Assembly: GCA_020637335.1 (NCBI GenBank)
Contig: JACJWC010000009.1
Span: 172,825 to 236,824, forward strand
Direction of reading: 5' to 3'
Length of the DNA: 64,000 bases
From: Acidobacteriota bacterium
Lineage (GTDB): Bacteria; Acidobacteriota; Holophagae; Acanthopleuribacterales; Acanthopleuribacteraceae
Positions 1 to 8,081 of the stretch are shown in pieces. A program made the position numbers and the translations under genes. Below the pieces are notes generated by a model. That model worked only from the letters and a program-made list of their open reading frames with translations, was not told the DNA's origin and ran no database searches. Each line of letters opens with the position of its first letter. Positions within the stretch are counted from its first letter, which is position 1.

Positions 1-1
1 T

Positions 2-280
2 CAACAGGCCTTCCAAAAGTGCGACCTGATTCTGGCACCGACCACCCCCACCAGTGCATTTGAAATCGGTGAAAAGACCCAGGATCCCGTTGCGATGTAC
101 CTTAGCGACATTTTCACCGTTCCAGCGAACCTGGCGGGTATTCCTGCCATTTCCTTTCCGTCCGGGAAGGATCAGAAGAACCGGCCCATCGGGTTACAAC
201 TCATGGCCCCATTCTTCGGCGAAGCCAAAATGTTGGGCGTAGCAGACCACCTGCACCGTCACTTTGCAGCCCCAAGTTAA
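2..280 (+). CDS. gatA: Asp/Glu-tRNA amidotransferase subunit A, C-terminal end (partial)
   Basis: This is the last 92 codons of an amidase-signature protein cut by the window edge. GatA releases ammonia from glutamine or asparagine for GatCAB, which converts Glu-tRNA(Gln) or Asp-tRNA(Asn) to the amidated form in the cytoplasm. The visible part has the typical GatA tail: a LAPTTP segment, a YLSDIFTVPANLAGIPA block and GLQLMAPFFGE near the end. These separate GatA from general amidases. The catalytic Lys-Ser-Ser triad lies upstream of the window. Its stop overlaps by four bases the stop of the convergent Nudix gene. Identification is strong; the 5' end is missing. Confidence 0.9.
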   Translation, partial: QQAFQKCDLILAPTTPTSAFEIGEKTQDPVAMYLSDIFTVPANLAGIPAISFPSGKDQKNRPIGLQLMAPFFGEAKMLGVADHLHRHFAAPS

Positions 281-795
281 ACGCCCGGCCAACCCAGATA
301 GAGCAGAACTTGGCGGGCATGATCAAGTGCCTGTTGATACACCGCGCGTTTAAACCAAACAGGATTATCGAGCGCCTGATCAAACGGCACCCAGGCCAAG
401 GCGCGAAATTCCTTGTCTTTGGCTCTTTTTAGATCAGGCTTACGGCCTTTTTTAGGCGTCACCAGGAAATACTGCTGGCTTTGTCCGACATAAGGTTCAA
501 ATTTTTTGGCTAGGGAAATCGGAAATTGATAGGTCAATTGAAAAGGGAAACGGTACAACACTTCAAAGTCTTTTAATCCGGTTTCTTCGAGCACCTCACG
601 GCGTAATCCCTGCTCGGCATCCTCGCCTGGATCGAGTCCGCCCTGTGGCCACTGCCAGGCGCCATGCCAATCGATTCGTTCCCCCAGTAATAGCCGCGTT
701 TCACCTTTTTTCTGTTTCACAATCAAGGCCGCCACATTGGGTCGAAGCGGTCCATCTGCCTGACAAAGCGGCTCATTGGGGTCCTGATAGGCCAT
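277..795 (-). CDS. rppH: Nudix hydrolase, RppH-like RNA pyrophosphohydrolase
   Basis: A 172-residue Nudix protein. RppH removes pyrophosphate from the 5' triphosphate end of mRNA and so starts decay. The complete Nudix box is present (GGLDPGE followed by REVLEETGL), preceded by RPNVAALIV and WQWPQGG, as in RppH and its diadenosine-polyphosphatase relatives. The ATG at 795 was chosen because AGGAGG lies six bases upstream; earlier in-frame starts lack a site. It is convergent with gatA and divergent from the response regulator gene at 870. A diadenosine tetraphosphate hydrolase role cannot be excluded from sequence. Confidence 0.75.
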   Translation of the reverse strand: MAYQDPNEPLCQADGPLRPNVAALIVKQKKGETRLLLGERIDWHGAWQWPQGGLDPGEDAEQGLRREVLEETGLKDFEVLYRFPFQLTYQFPISLAKKFEPYVGQSQQYFLVTPKKGRKPDLKRAKDKEFRALAWVPFDQALDNPVWFKRAVYQQALDHARQVLLYLGWPGV

Positions 796-814
796 CTGCA
801 TCCTCCTAAATCTC

Positions 815-863
815 ATTGACAGCTTCTCACAAATTTGGGATGTTTAAGTGTCAATTTTTTGAC
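815..863. promoter_or_regulatory. Candidate divergent promoter/operator between rppH and the NtrC-like gene
   Basis: The 74-base gap between the two divergent genes contains ATTGACA (815-821) and its complement TGTCAAT (849-855). It also has a short inverted repeat, GTCAA-N4-TTGAC, at 850-863. The TTGACA hexamers could act as -35 elements in either direction, but no good -10 hexamer sits at the right distance. The symmetry may instead be an operator. This is weak evidence from sequence alone. Confidence 0.2.
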
Positions 864-869
864 TTTCCT

Positions 870-2246
870 ATGGCTGAAATACTTGTCGTCGATGACGATC
901 CCACCATTGCTGAACTGCTGCAAGCCCTCATGGAACGCCAAGGGCATCAGGTCGAAATGCGGACCGATGCATTGGATGCGCTGGACCTGGTCAAGACCCG
1001 CAATTTCGATCTGGTCCTGACCGATTTGATGATGCCCATGGTCTCCGGCCTTGAAATCGCACAGGAGGTCCTGAGCCGCGATGCAGATACCTTGGTCCTG
1101 ATGGTAACGGGCCATGCCAGCCTGGAAACAGCCCTGAGCGCTATCCGGCTTGGCGTTTATGATTACATTTTGAAACCGTTTAAATTGGACGAGGTCGAGC
1201 ACGCAGTCGATCGCGCCCTCGAAAACAAAACGCTTAAATCTGAAAACCGCGCCTTGCGCCACCAGTTGGCCCAGCAGGAAGGGCGCTGGGAATTGGTCGG
1301 AAAAAGCAATGCGATGGAAGATATTAAGGCGCGCATTCTGCGGGCTGCGCCTGCACCTTCGACCGTTTTGATCAGCGGAGAGAGTGGTACAGGCAAGGAA
1401 CTGGCAGCGCGTGCCATCCACCAATACAGCTCTCGCGGAAACCGGCCCTTCATTTGGGTCAACTGCGGCGCCATCCCCGAAAATCTGTTAGAAAGTGAAT
1501 TGTTTGGCCACAAGAAAGGGGCATTCACCGACGCCAGTTCAGATCGAATTGGTCACTTTGCTCAAGCGCATGGTGGGACGTTGTTCCTCGACGAAATCGG
1601 CTTATTGCCCTTGCCTTTACAGGTGAAACTGCTGCGGGTTTTGCAGGAACGGGAAATTCGACCCCTTGGCAGTAATCAGACCCAAAAAGTGGATGTACGC
1701 ATCGTGGCCGCAACCAACGCCGATTTATGGCAAATGGTCCAAAAAGGGGCGTTTCGGGAAGACTTGTATTATCGACTAAAGGTCATTTCGCTGGTCATGC
1801 CGCCCTTGCGTGACCGCCTGGATGATCTGCCCCTTTTGGTCCATCACTTCCTGAACAAACACGCCAAAATTCTCGGATTACCGTTTAAACCATTCAGTCG
1901 TTCAGCCCTAACCGCCATGCAGAATTACGATTGGCCAGGCAATGTTCGCGAATTGGAGAATGTGGTCGAAAGTTGTTTGGCCATGTCTGTTGGCAACGCA
2001 GCGATTGAAGCCAGCGAATTACCCAGCCAAATGGTTGCCCATCCCAAAGCCCATACCGTTGTTGTGGGTGATGCCATTTGGGACCTAAACCAGGCCTTAA
2101 GTGAATTTGAGAAAACCATGATTCTGCGCGCCCTCAAAGAAACCCATGGCGTTAAAGCAAAGGCTGCGGAATTACTGCAGGTCAAGAGAACCACGTTGGT
2201 GGAAAAACTCAAGCGCTACCCTGAGATTTCTGCGCAATTCAAATGA
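870..2246 (+). CDS. Sigma-54-type response regulator, NtrC family, with GAFTDA variant
   Basis: A 458-residue transcriptional activator of NtrC architecture. Residues 1-120 are a receiver domain with acidic pocket D8-D10, phosphoacceptor D52 and K102. Residues 140-375 are an AAA+ domain with Walker A GESGTGKE (170-177) and Walker B LFLDEI (238-243). The end is a Fis-type helix-turn-helix. The loop that contacts sigma-54 reads GAFTDA (217-222) instead of GAFTGA. The start at 870 was chosen because the receiver fold begins there; an upstream in-frame start at 816 would add 18 unrelated residues. The gene overlaps the helicase gene by ATGA. No cognate kinase is adjacent, and the target is unknown. 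Confidence 0.9.
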   Translation: MAEILVVDDDPTIAELLQALMERQGHQVEMRTDALDALDLVKTRNFDLVLTDLMMPMVSGLEIAQEVLSRDADTLVLMVTGHASLETALSAIRLGVYDYILKPFKLDEVEHAVDRALENKTLKSENRALRHQLAQQEGRWELVGKSNAMEDIKARILRAAPAPSTVLISGESGTGKELAARAIHQYSSRGNRPFIWVNCGAIPENLLESELFGHKKGAFTDASSDRIGHFAQAHGGTLFLDEIGLLPLPLQVKLLRVLQEREIRPLGSNQTQKVDVRIVAATNADLWQMVQKGAFREDLYYRLKVISLVMPPLRDRLDDLPLLVHHFLNKHAKILGLPFKPFSRSALTAMQNYDWPGNVRELENVVESCLAMSVGNAAIEASELPSQMVAHPKAHTVVVGDAIWDLNQALSEFEKTMILRALKETHGVKAKAAELLQVKRTTLVEKLKRYPEISAQFK

Positions 2247-4729
2247 AACCCATTGGCACCTATTTGACCCAAGCCGCTGCGGCCGGAATGCGCGAGGCCA
2301 TCCAAGAAGCGGATGGTGCTGAACTCTTTGTGGTTTTTCGTCGCACTTCCAGCCAGGAACTTTTTGATGAGATGCATATTTTGGCCCGCGGTAACGATGC
2401 AGCCGTGCCGGCCTTGGTCAGTCGCGTGCACTGGGGCGACCTCACCGTTCATAACCACCCATCTGGCGTGCTCAAACCGTCGCAAGCCGACCTGAACGTG
2501 GCCTCGGTTATGGGCGAACTCGGCGTCGGCTCGATGATCGTGGACAATTCGGTCAGCCATGGCTACATGGTGGTTGAGCCGAGCACCGAACCCCAAGTTC
2601 AAGCCGTTGAGAGCGATTCGGTTCTCGATTTATTCGCCAGCGACGGTGCCCTTGCTAAGAACCTGGACACTTTTGAATTGCGGCCCGGTCAACGCGATAT
2701 GGCCGAGGCCGTCCTCAAGAGCCTCAACGAGGGAACCCACCTCGTTGTGGAAGCTGGCACGGGCACGGGTAAAAGCCTTGCTTACCTGATACCCGCCCTG
2801 CTTTGGACCCGCGCCAATCGCAAACGCATTGTCATCGCCACCAAAACCATTGCCCTCCAGGAACAGCTCCTGTTTAAAGACATCCCGCTGGCACGAAAGT
2901 TAATCGAAAATGCACCCCATGCGGCGCTGATCAAAGGTCGTTCCAATTATGTCTGTCTGCGAAAATTAGAAGATGTGACTACCGTTCAGATGCACTTATG
3001 GGACGACCAGGAAACGCAAGCGTTGCAAGAAGTTCAGGATATCGCCCAATGGGTTCAGGAAACGGGCGGCGGCGATAAAGCCCAACTGCCCTTTCTGCCC
3101 TCTTACCCCGCATGGGAAAAAGTTCAGTCCGAATCGGACATGTGTTTGGGCAGTCGCTGTCCCCATTTTCAGCGCTCGCCGTTTTTCGTTTCGCGGCGCG
3201 AATCGGCACGATCCGGCATTTTAGTCGTTAATCAAGCATTGCTTTTTAGTGATTTGGCCGTTCGTTTAAGTTCAGGCAACTACAACGCCGCTGCGGTTAT
3301 GCCACCCTACGATGCCATCATCCTGGACGAAGCCCATTCCATGGAAGACATCGCCACCGCCCATTTTGGCTCGAGCCTCGCCTCGGTGGGTTTGCGCATC
3401 ATGATTGGGCGTTTGATGACGACCAAAGGGACAGGTGGTTTGTTGTTGAGGATCGCCCAGTTCTGCCTGAAAAAGAACCGTCTTGACTTGGTGGAACATC
3501 TGGAAACCGAGCGTTTTCCCCTTTTCCGCGAGACTCGTGATCAGATTTTAGCCATCCTGGAACAAATGGCGTTTGAATTACATGAAGCGCTTAATCCAGC
3601 CCAGGAAAAGGAGACCGTCCTGTGGTTGCACGAGGCATTGCTGGAGGGCCAAGCCCTGCAACAGGCGCGGATTACCGCCAAAAACCTGTTTGCTGAGTCA
3701 GTTAAACTCATGAATTGCCTTAAAGGGATTCGCACCCGGCTGGGCCAGTGGCCCGAAGATAAGGAACCGCCTGAACTCGAGGGCATGCGCATCGAATTGG
3801 ACGCGCGCTACCAGCGACTAGATCAGGCCTTTTCTGCTTTAAAAAATTTTGCGCTTAAAACAGACGGTAACCAGATTCCCTGGTTGGCCTTAAAAATCTG
3901 GAAAGGCCAGAAGTTTGAATTTGAATATAACGTCTCGCCCTTGGATGTCAGCGAAGCGTTAAAAAAAGCCCTGTTTGAACCGTTTCGCAGTGTGATCATG
4001 ACCTCGGCCACGCTCAATCTTGGTGACGATTTTGCCTTTTTTAGAGGTCGGGTCGGCCTGGACACCGTTGAGCGCAGCATGGAACTCAAAACAGTTGAAT
4101 CGCCTTTCAACTACCCTAAGCAAGCTGCCCTAAGCATTCCCAAATCCCACCTTTTGGAGTGGCGCGAAAAAGGTTTTACCCAAAGCCTGGCCGACTTGAT
4201 CTGCAAGGTCCATCCCCAATTGCCGGGCGGGAGCCTGGTTTTGTTTACCTCCTACGGCATGCTCAATGCCGTCGCGCGCCTTTTGGAGCCCGAACTGGCA
4301 CGTCAGGGCACACCTCTCCTGATTCAAGGCAGTCATCAACGCCGCATTCTGATTGAGCGGCTCAAGGAAACCCATGGTGTCTTGTTGGGCACGGACAGTT
4401 TTTGGGAAGGGGTCGATTTGGCCGGACCTGCATTGTGCAAACTCTTTATTGCAAAATTGCCATTCCCGCAAATGAAAGAACCCATCTTTGAAGCGCGAAG
4501 CCACGCCCTTGATGCCCAGAAAAAAAGCAGTTTCAGGCACCTTTCACTGCCTTTGGCCCAATTGAAATTCAAGCAAGGGGTGGGTCGCCTGATTCGCAGT
4601 AAATCGGACCGCGGCATTATTGTGGTGACCGATACTCGAATCCTCGATAAAGCCTATGGGCGCGACTTTCTCAAGGTCATTCCCAATATCCCCGTGGTAG
4701 ATTTTGAGGCGTTATGGCACAACCTATAG
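2243..4729 (+). CDS. dinG: DinG-family DNA helicase with N-terminal JAMM/RadC-like domain
   Basis: An 828-residue fusion. Residues 1-115 resemble the RadC/JAB fold and carry the complete JAMM metal signature: H70-x-H72, seven residues, S80, two residues, D83. The rest is an XPD/DinG-type SF2 helicase: Walker A AGTGTGKS (171-178), LDEAH (361-365) and a C-terminal QGVGRLIRS motif. DinG unwinds DNA-RNA and forked structures using a 4Fe-4S cluster. Here C238, C301 and C306 match three ligands, but the fourth position is S312. The gene starts inside the regulator's stop codon and ends 16 bases into the next gene, so the cluster is probably translationally coupled. Helicase class is certain; the role of the extra domain is unknown. 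Confidence 0.88.
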   Translation: MKPIGTYLTQAAAAGMREAIQEADGAELFVVFRRTSSQELFDEMHILARGNDAAVPALVSRVHWGDLTVHNHPSGVLKPSQADLNVASVMGELGVGSMIVDNSVSHGYMVVEPSTEPQVQAVESDSVLDLFASDGALAKNLDTFELRPGQRDMAEAVLKSLNEGTHLVVEAGTGTGKSLAYLIPALLWTRANRKRIVIATKTIALQEQLLFKDIPLARKLIENAPHAALIKGRSNYVCLRKLEDVTTVQMHLWDDQETQALQEVQDIAQWVQETGGGDKAQLPFLPSYPAWEKVQSESDMCLGSRCPHFQRSPFFVSRRESARSGILVVNQALLFSDLAVRLSSGNYNAAAVMPPYDAIILDEAHSMEDIATAHFGSSLASVGLRIMIGRLMTTKGTGGLLLRIAQFCLKKNRLDLVEHLETERFPLFRETRDQILAILEQMAFELHEALNPAQEKETVLWLHEALLEGQALQQARITAKNLFAESVKLMNCLKGIRTRLGQWPEDKEPPELEGMRIELDARYQRLDQAFSALKNFALKTDGNQIPWLALKIWKGQKFEFEYNVSPLDVSEALKKALFEPFRSVIMTSATLNLGDDFAFFRGRVGLDTVERSMELKTVESPFNYPKQAALSIPKSHLLEWREKGFTQSLADLICKVHPQLPGGSLVLFTSYGMLNAVARLLEPELARQGTPLLIQGSHQRRILIERLKETHGVLLGTDSFWEGVDLAGPALCKLFIAKLPFPQMKEPIFEARSHALDAQKKSSFRHLSLPLAQLKFKQGVGRLIRSKSDRGIIVVTDTRILDKAYGRDFLKVIPNIPVVDFEALWHNL

Positions 4730-5340
4730 AAGCACCCAACAAAAATGCCGCCGCATCCCTGACCATTCACTTAGCGGGGCGGTACTGGGCGTTCCTGTCT
4801 GTTTTCCCTCTGTTCCTTTTCGGCTTTGTGGTGTTTTTTGGGGCGGCCTTTTTTGCGGTTTCCTTAGTCATGGGCGAACCGTTGGACGCTTTTGACATTA
4901 TTCTGGCACCTTTTGCTACTGCTGCCCTGTGTCTGGGCCTTTTGTTGGGCACCACCTTGTGGATATTGCGCTGGCATGGCCGGCGCAGTTTGGAGATTTT
5001 GGAAACAGGAATGCTGTATACACAAGGCAAACGCGAGCCCGTATTTGTGCGTTGGACGGACCTGAATGCCGTTGAATTGCGCTATGCCAAACCCAATATC
5101 ATTCATTGCACTTTGAAAACACCATTCTGGGAGTTTTCATTTTCCAATTTAGACCTTAACCTGGTGAGACGCGTGCCGTTTTCCCAGGTCTTTGAAGAAG
5201 GTTTTCGCGTGGACCGCGTGCGTCAATTCCTGTTTCTACTCAAAAAAATGGCCCCGCAACTCGAATGGCGTTTGGGCACCAGCTTTCAGTCCCGATACCA
5301 AATTTTCTATCCGCCCTACGATCTGGAGCGATTGGTTTAA
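4714..5340 (+). CDS. Hypothetical membrane protein with two transmembrane segments
   Basis: A 208-residue protein I do not recognise. Two strongly hydrophobic segments lie near residues 24-50 and 62-85, followed by a soluble, probably cytoplasmic part. That part begins with RRSLEILETGM and a beta-rich stretch with a WTDLNAVELRY motif. This layout (two membrane helices, then a PH-like beta domain) recalls small bacterial PH-domain membrane proteins, but the match is only in shape. It begins 16 bases inside the helicase gene and its stop overlaps the next start as TAATG, so it belongs to the NtrC-DinG-YedF-like cluster. Confidence 0.7.
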   Translation: MAQPIEAPNKNAAASLTIHLAGRYWAFLSVFPLFLFGFVVFFGAAFFAVSLVMGEPLDAFDIILAPFATAALCLGLLLGTTLWILRWHGRRSLEILETGMLYTQGKREPVFVRWTDLNAVELRYAKPNIIHCTLKTPFWEFSFSNLDLNLVRRVPFSQVFEEGFRVDRVRQFLFLLKKMAPQLEWRLGTSFQSRYQIFYPPYDLERLV

Positions 5341-5918
5341 TGAAAAAACACGATTTCCACAATTTCTCGGTTGGGCAGGCGCTGGCCCGATTGGACGAAC
5401 TTTTAAAATCAGCTGAGGGTCCCCAAGAAATTTGGCTTGAGAATCAGGTTGTAAAACTCAACTTGCTCAAACATTTAACCCAGTTAGGGGTACCACATGA
5501 AACGGAAAAACAACAGCATCGCTACCGCATCCTGATTCAAGCATTAACCCCAACCCAAGTGGATTCAACGCCCAAAAAGGTCAATTTCCCGAGTGAAAAA
5601 GGCTTTTGGCTTTTAATTGCCCAGGATCAGATTGGGAACCGCGATCCAGAATTGGGGCGAAGCTGCCTTCAGGCCGCCTTGTCGGGTGTCCGGCCTCACG
5701 AGTTTGTTGGTGTTTTCCTGGTGCACCGTGGCGTGCGCCTGCTAAGTCCGGAATTTGACACCAAAATAACTGGAACCATTCAAAAGTGGGACCTGCCTAC
5801 CTTTGCTTGTCAACGATCCTTGGCCTTTTTCGGCATTGAGCACCCGGGCTGGGTCCAGGCAGCCAGCTTTGAATCGTTTAGCCAAGCCACTTCGTTGCGC
5901 GATTGGATTTGGATCTGA
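5340..5918 (+). CDS. YedF-like protein: degenerate TusA-like half plus DsrE-like half
   Basis: A 192-residue protein. The first 70 residues have the size and predicted pattern of a TusA domain but lack the CPxP cysteine. Residues 87-166 resemble the DsrE-like half of YedF, a protein associated with selenium metabolism. They include a strand FWLLIAQDQIG, the DPELGR segment (102-107), a HRGVRLL strand and a single cysteine C157 in CQRS, where YedF usually has a CxxC-type pair, followed by LAFFGI. The start at 5340 overlaps the previous stop (TAATG) and was preferred to an upstream in-frame start. The assignment rests on motif pattern only. With the sulfur-carrying cysteine gone, ordinary sulfurtransfer seems unlikely. 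Confidence 0.55.
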   Translation: MKKHDFHNFSVGQALARLDELLKSAEGPQEIWLENQVVKLNLLKHLTQLGVPHETEKQQHRYRILIQALTPTQVDSTPKKVNFPSEKGFWLLIAQDQIGNRDPELGRSCLQAALSGVRPHEFVGVFLVHRGVRLLSPEFDTKITGTIQKWDLPTFACQRSLAFFGIEHPGWVQAASFESFSQATSLRDWIWI

Positions 5919-5992
5919 GTACGCCGCTGGAAGTTTTAACAACTCCACGTTATATTGTGGCTGAAATTAGGCGATTCTTTCGCGGAGGTAGC

Positions 5993-6658
5993 ATGAACGC
6001 ATTACACGAACGCATCAAAAACATGGTCCAATCAGAACCGCTTTTCCTCTTTATGAAAGGCAACCCCACCTTTCCGCGCTGCGGTTTTTCCAATCAGGTG
6101 GTACAAATCCTGAAAAGTTACAAGGTCCCATTCGGTCATTTCGACATCCTCTCTGACGAAGACATGCGCCAGGGTGTCAAGGAGTTCGGCGATTGGCCCA
6201 CGTTCCCTCAGCTTTACATTTTGGGCGATTTGTATGGGGGGTGCGACATTGTGCGCGAAGCATACCAATCGGGTGAACTGTTGGAAGCGCTTCAAGAAGC
6301 CTTGCCCAATCACCCAATCGAAATTCCCAAACCGCCCGGCAAAGTTCAGCATATCGGGCCCGCTCAGGCCAAAATCATGCTGGAAGAAAATCAAGCCCTC
6401 TTCCTGGATGTCCGAACCCCGGAGGAACGCGCCTGTGCCTCCATTCCCGGTTTTGAACTACTGGACCAGAAAATGGCCCAATCCGTACTCGATCACGGTG
6501 ACAAGGATAAACCCATTGTTTTTTTATGTCATTACGGTGGGCGGTCAGCACAAGCTGCCGATTATTTTGCCCAGCAAGGATTTCAGAAGGTATTTAACGT
6601 TGCCGGCGGGATCGACGAATGGTCGAAAAGCGTGGATTCAAGCATTCCGCGCTACTAA
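5993..6658 (+). CDS. Monothiol glutaredoxin-rhodanese fusion
   Basis: A 221-residue two-domain cytoplasmic protein. Residues 1-105 are a Grx4/GrxD-type monothiol glutaredoxin with MKGNP, active-site CGFS (30-33), and the glutathione-binding WPTFPQLY and GGCDI segments. Such proteins carry and transfer 2Fe-2S clusters. Residues 118-215 are a rhodanese domain with LFLDVRTPEER and the active loop starting at C179 and ending at R184 (CHYGGR), which accepts sulfane sulfur. The start at 5993 follows GGAGG with five bases between. Fusing an Fe-S carrier to a persulfide domain suggests Fe-S assembly or sulfur trafficking. Seventy-four bases separate it from the YedF-like gene. Confidence 0.88.
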   Translation: MNALHERIKNMVQSEPLFLFMKGNPTFPRCGFSNQVVQILKSYKVPFGHFDILSDEDMRQGVKEFGDWPTFPQLYILGDLYGGCDIVREAYQSGELLEALQEALPNHPIEIPKPPGKVQHIGPAQAKIMLEENQALFLDVRTPEERACASIPGFELLDQKMAQSVLDHGDKDKPIVFLCHYGGRSAQAADYFAQQGFQKVFNVAGGIDEWSKSVDSSIPRY

Positions 6659-6753
6659 TTTGCTAAACCAAAAAGTTCTAAAGCCTTGCATTATTCTTTC
6701 CGATGCGCTAAATATGGGAAGAGCACTATCTGCATCCGTTGGAGGTTCAACAC

Positions 6754-7185
6754 ATGAAAAAGGCGATCATCCTATTGCTTGCAAGCGGGTTAATTTGGGC
6801 AGCAGAGTCCGAACAAACCGTGATTGGCCAGCGCTCCTTTGAAAAACAGGGGAACGTTTGGGTCCAAACAAACCTGCCTGATCAATACACAATTGCCCCT
6901 GATCACAGTGCGACTTACATGGATGCGACCTGGAACAGCTGGTTTGAAGCGGGAAATTCAGAGATCAAAATGATCCTGGAACTGGGTCCCAATGTCGTTT
7001 TTACCCAGGGCGAATCCGTGTACCGCGTGCGTTCAGCAGAAACAAAAGCAGCGTCCATTCAAAGCCCCAATGGCAATCCTTTATTTGGCACAAATCCAGC
7101 CTTTTCTGGATTAACCCAAGCGGGTGCCGTTTTGGTCGATATCAACATGGCCAATGACGACACCTCTCAGGACGCAAAGAAATAA
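6754..7185 (+). CDS. Small exported protein of unknown function
   Basis: A 143-residue protein with a typical signal peptide (MKKAIILLLASGLIWA, cleavage probably after A16 or the next Ala). The mature part is short, acidic and polar, with a possible beta-rich core. I recognise no family. The ATG at 6754 was chosen because GGAGG precedes it by ten bases and it directly starts the signal sequence. A weak promoter-like pair, TTGCAT (6686) and TAAATA (6709) with 17 bases between, lies upstream. A strong terminator follows at 7207-7231, so it is probably a single-gene transcript. Confidence 0.75.
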   Translation: MKKAIILLLASGLIWAAESEQTVIGQRSFEKQGNVWVQTNLPDQYTIAPDHSATYMDATWNSWFEAGNSEIKMILELGPNVVFTQGESVYRVRSAETKAASIQSPNGNPLFGTNPAFSGLTQAGAVLVDINMANDDTSQDAKK

Positions 7186-7206
7186 AAGCCCATATCCAGC
7201 TTTTTA

Positions 7207-7231
7207 GGCCGGCTTACGCCGGCTTTTTTTT
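7207..7231 (+). terminator. Rho-independent terminator after the small exported protein gene
   Basis: GCCGGC (7208-7213), a four-base loop TTAC, GCCGGC (7218-7223) and then eight T residues. This is the clearest intrinsic terminator in the window and sits 22 bases after the stop codon. Confidence 0.92.
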
Positions 7232-7355
7232 GCGTGAAATCTGGGTAAAAAAGGGGTAAACCTTCATTAATACCCTATTTGGGCCTGCTTGCATCCCACG
7301 TTAAGATGTAATAAGAAATAAAAAAACAAATCCATCCATTTTGGAGGGCATGCCC

Positions 7356-8081
7356 ATGAAGAGCCCCAGTCCTAAAATTTTGGTCGTGGAAGATGAACCC
7401 AAAATTCTGACCGGTATCGTGGATGCCCTGGAATTGCAGGGTTTTGAGGTCGTCAGCACGACCCGTGGCGACGAAGCGCTTACATTGGCCTTGATCCAGA
7501 ACCCCGACTTGGTGGTCCTAGACATCATGCTGCCCAAACTGAGCGGTTTGGATGTTTGCCAGAATCTGCGCAAAAGCGGGGTTAAAGCCCCGATCATTTT
7601 CCTGACCGCAAAGGGCGGTGAAAGCGATCGCGTCGCCGGACTCGAACTCGGCGCTGACGATTACATGACCAAGCCCTTTTCGATTAAGGAACTTATTGCC
7701 CGCATCAATGCCCACCTGCGTCGCCGCAATATCGATGCGTTGGAAGCAATGGCACCTGCCACCACCAATACAGGCTTACAGAAGATCAAGTTTCTCACTG
7801 TAGATTTCGACGCGCGTGCCTGCTGGCTCCACGACGAGCCCTTACATCTCTCTGAAAAAGAATTCTCCATCCTCAAAATTCTGGTGGAGAATCTGGGCAA
7901 AGTGGTTAGCCGATACACACTGTTGAAAGAGGTCTGGGGTTATACCAATTTAGATCTGGAGACTCGAACCGTCGATGTCACGATTGGCAAATTGCGCCAA
8001 AAAATTGAAAAGGATGTCACCAATCCTGAGATTATTAAAACCAAACGAGGGAGCGGATATATCATCGAAGGTCCTTATTGA
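7356..8081 (+). CDS. OmpR-family response regulator
   Basis: A 241-residue two-component regulator. The receiver domain has the acidic pair E12-D13, phosphoacceptor D56 (VVLDIMLP) and the TKPF lysine. After a linker rich in Ala and Thr comes a winged-helix DNA-binding domain, with SEKEFSILKILVENLG, the TRTVDVTIGKLRQKIE recognition helix and a KRGSGYII wing. The ATG at 7356 follows GGAGG by eight bases; two earlier in-frame starts sit on or too close to that site. The stop TGA overlaps the ATG of the kinase gene, so this is a coupled two-component pair. The inducing signal is unknown. Confidence 0.92.
   Translation: MKSPSPKILVVEDEPKILTGIVDALELQGFEVVSTTRGDEALTLALIQNPDLVVLDIMLPKLSGLDVCQNLRKSGVKAPIIFLTAKGGESDRVAGLELGADDYMTKPFSIKELIARINAHLRRRNIDALEAMAPATTNTGLQKIKFLTVDFDARACWLHDEPLHLSEKEFSILKILVENLGKVVSRYTLLKEVWGYTNLDLETRTVDVTIGKLRQKIEKDVTNPEIIKTKRGSGYIIEGPY

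Noticed and set aside
816..869. Longer N terminus for the NtrC-like regulator from 816
   Set aside because: The first 18 residues do not belong to the receiver fold and there is no ribosome site.
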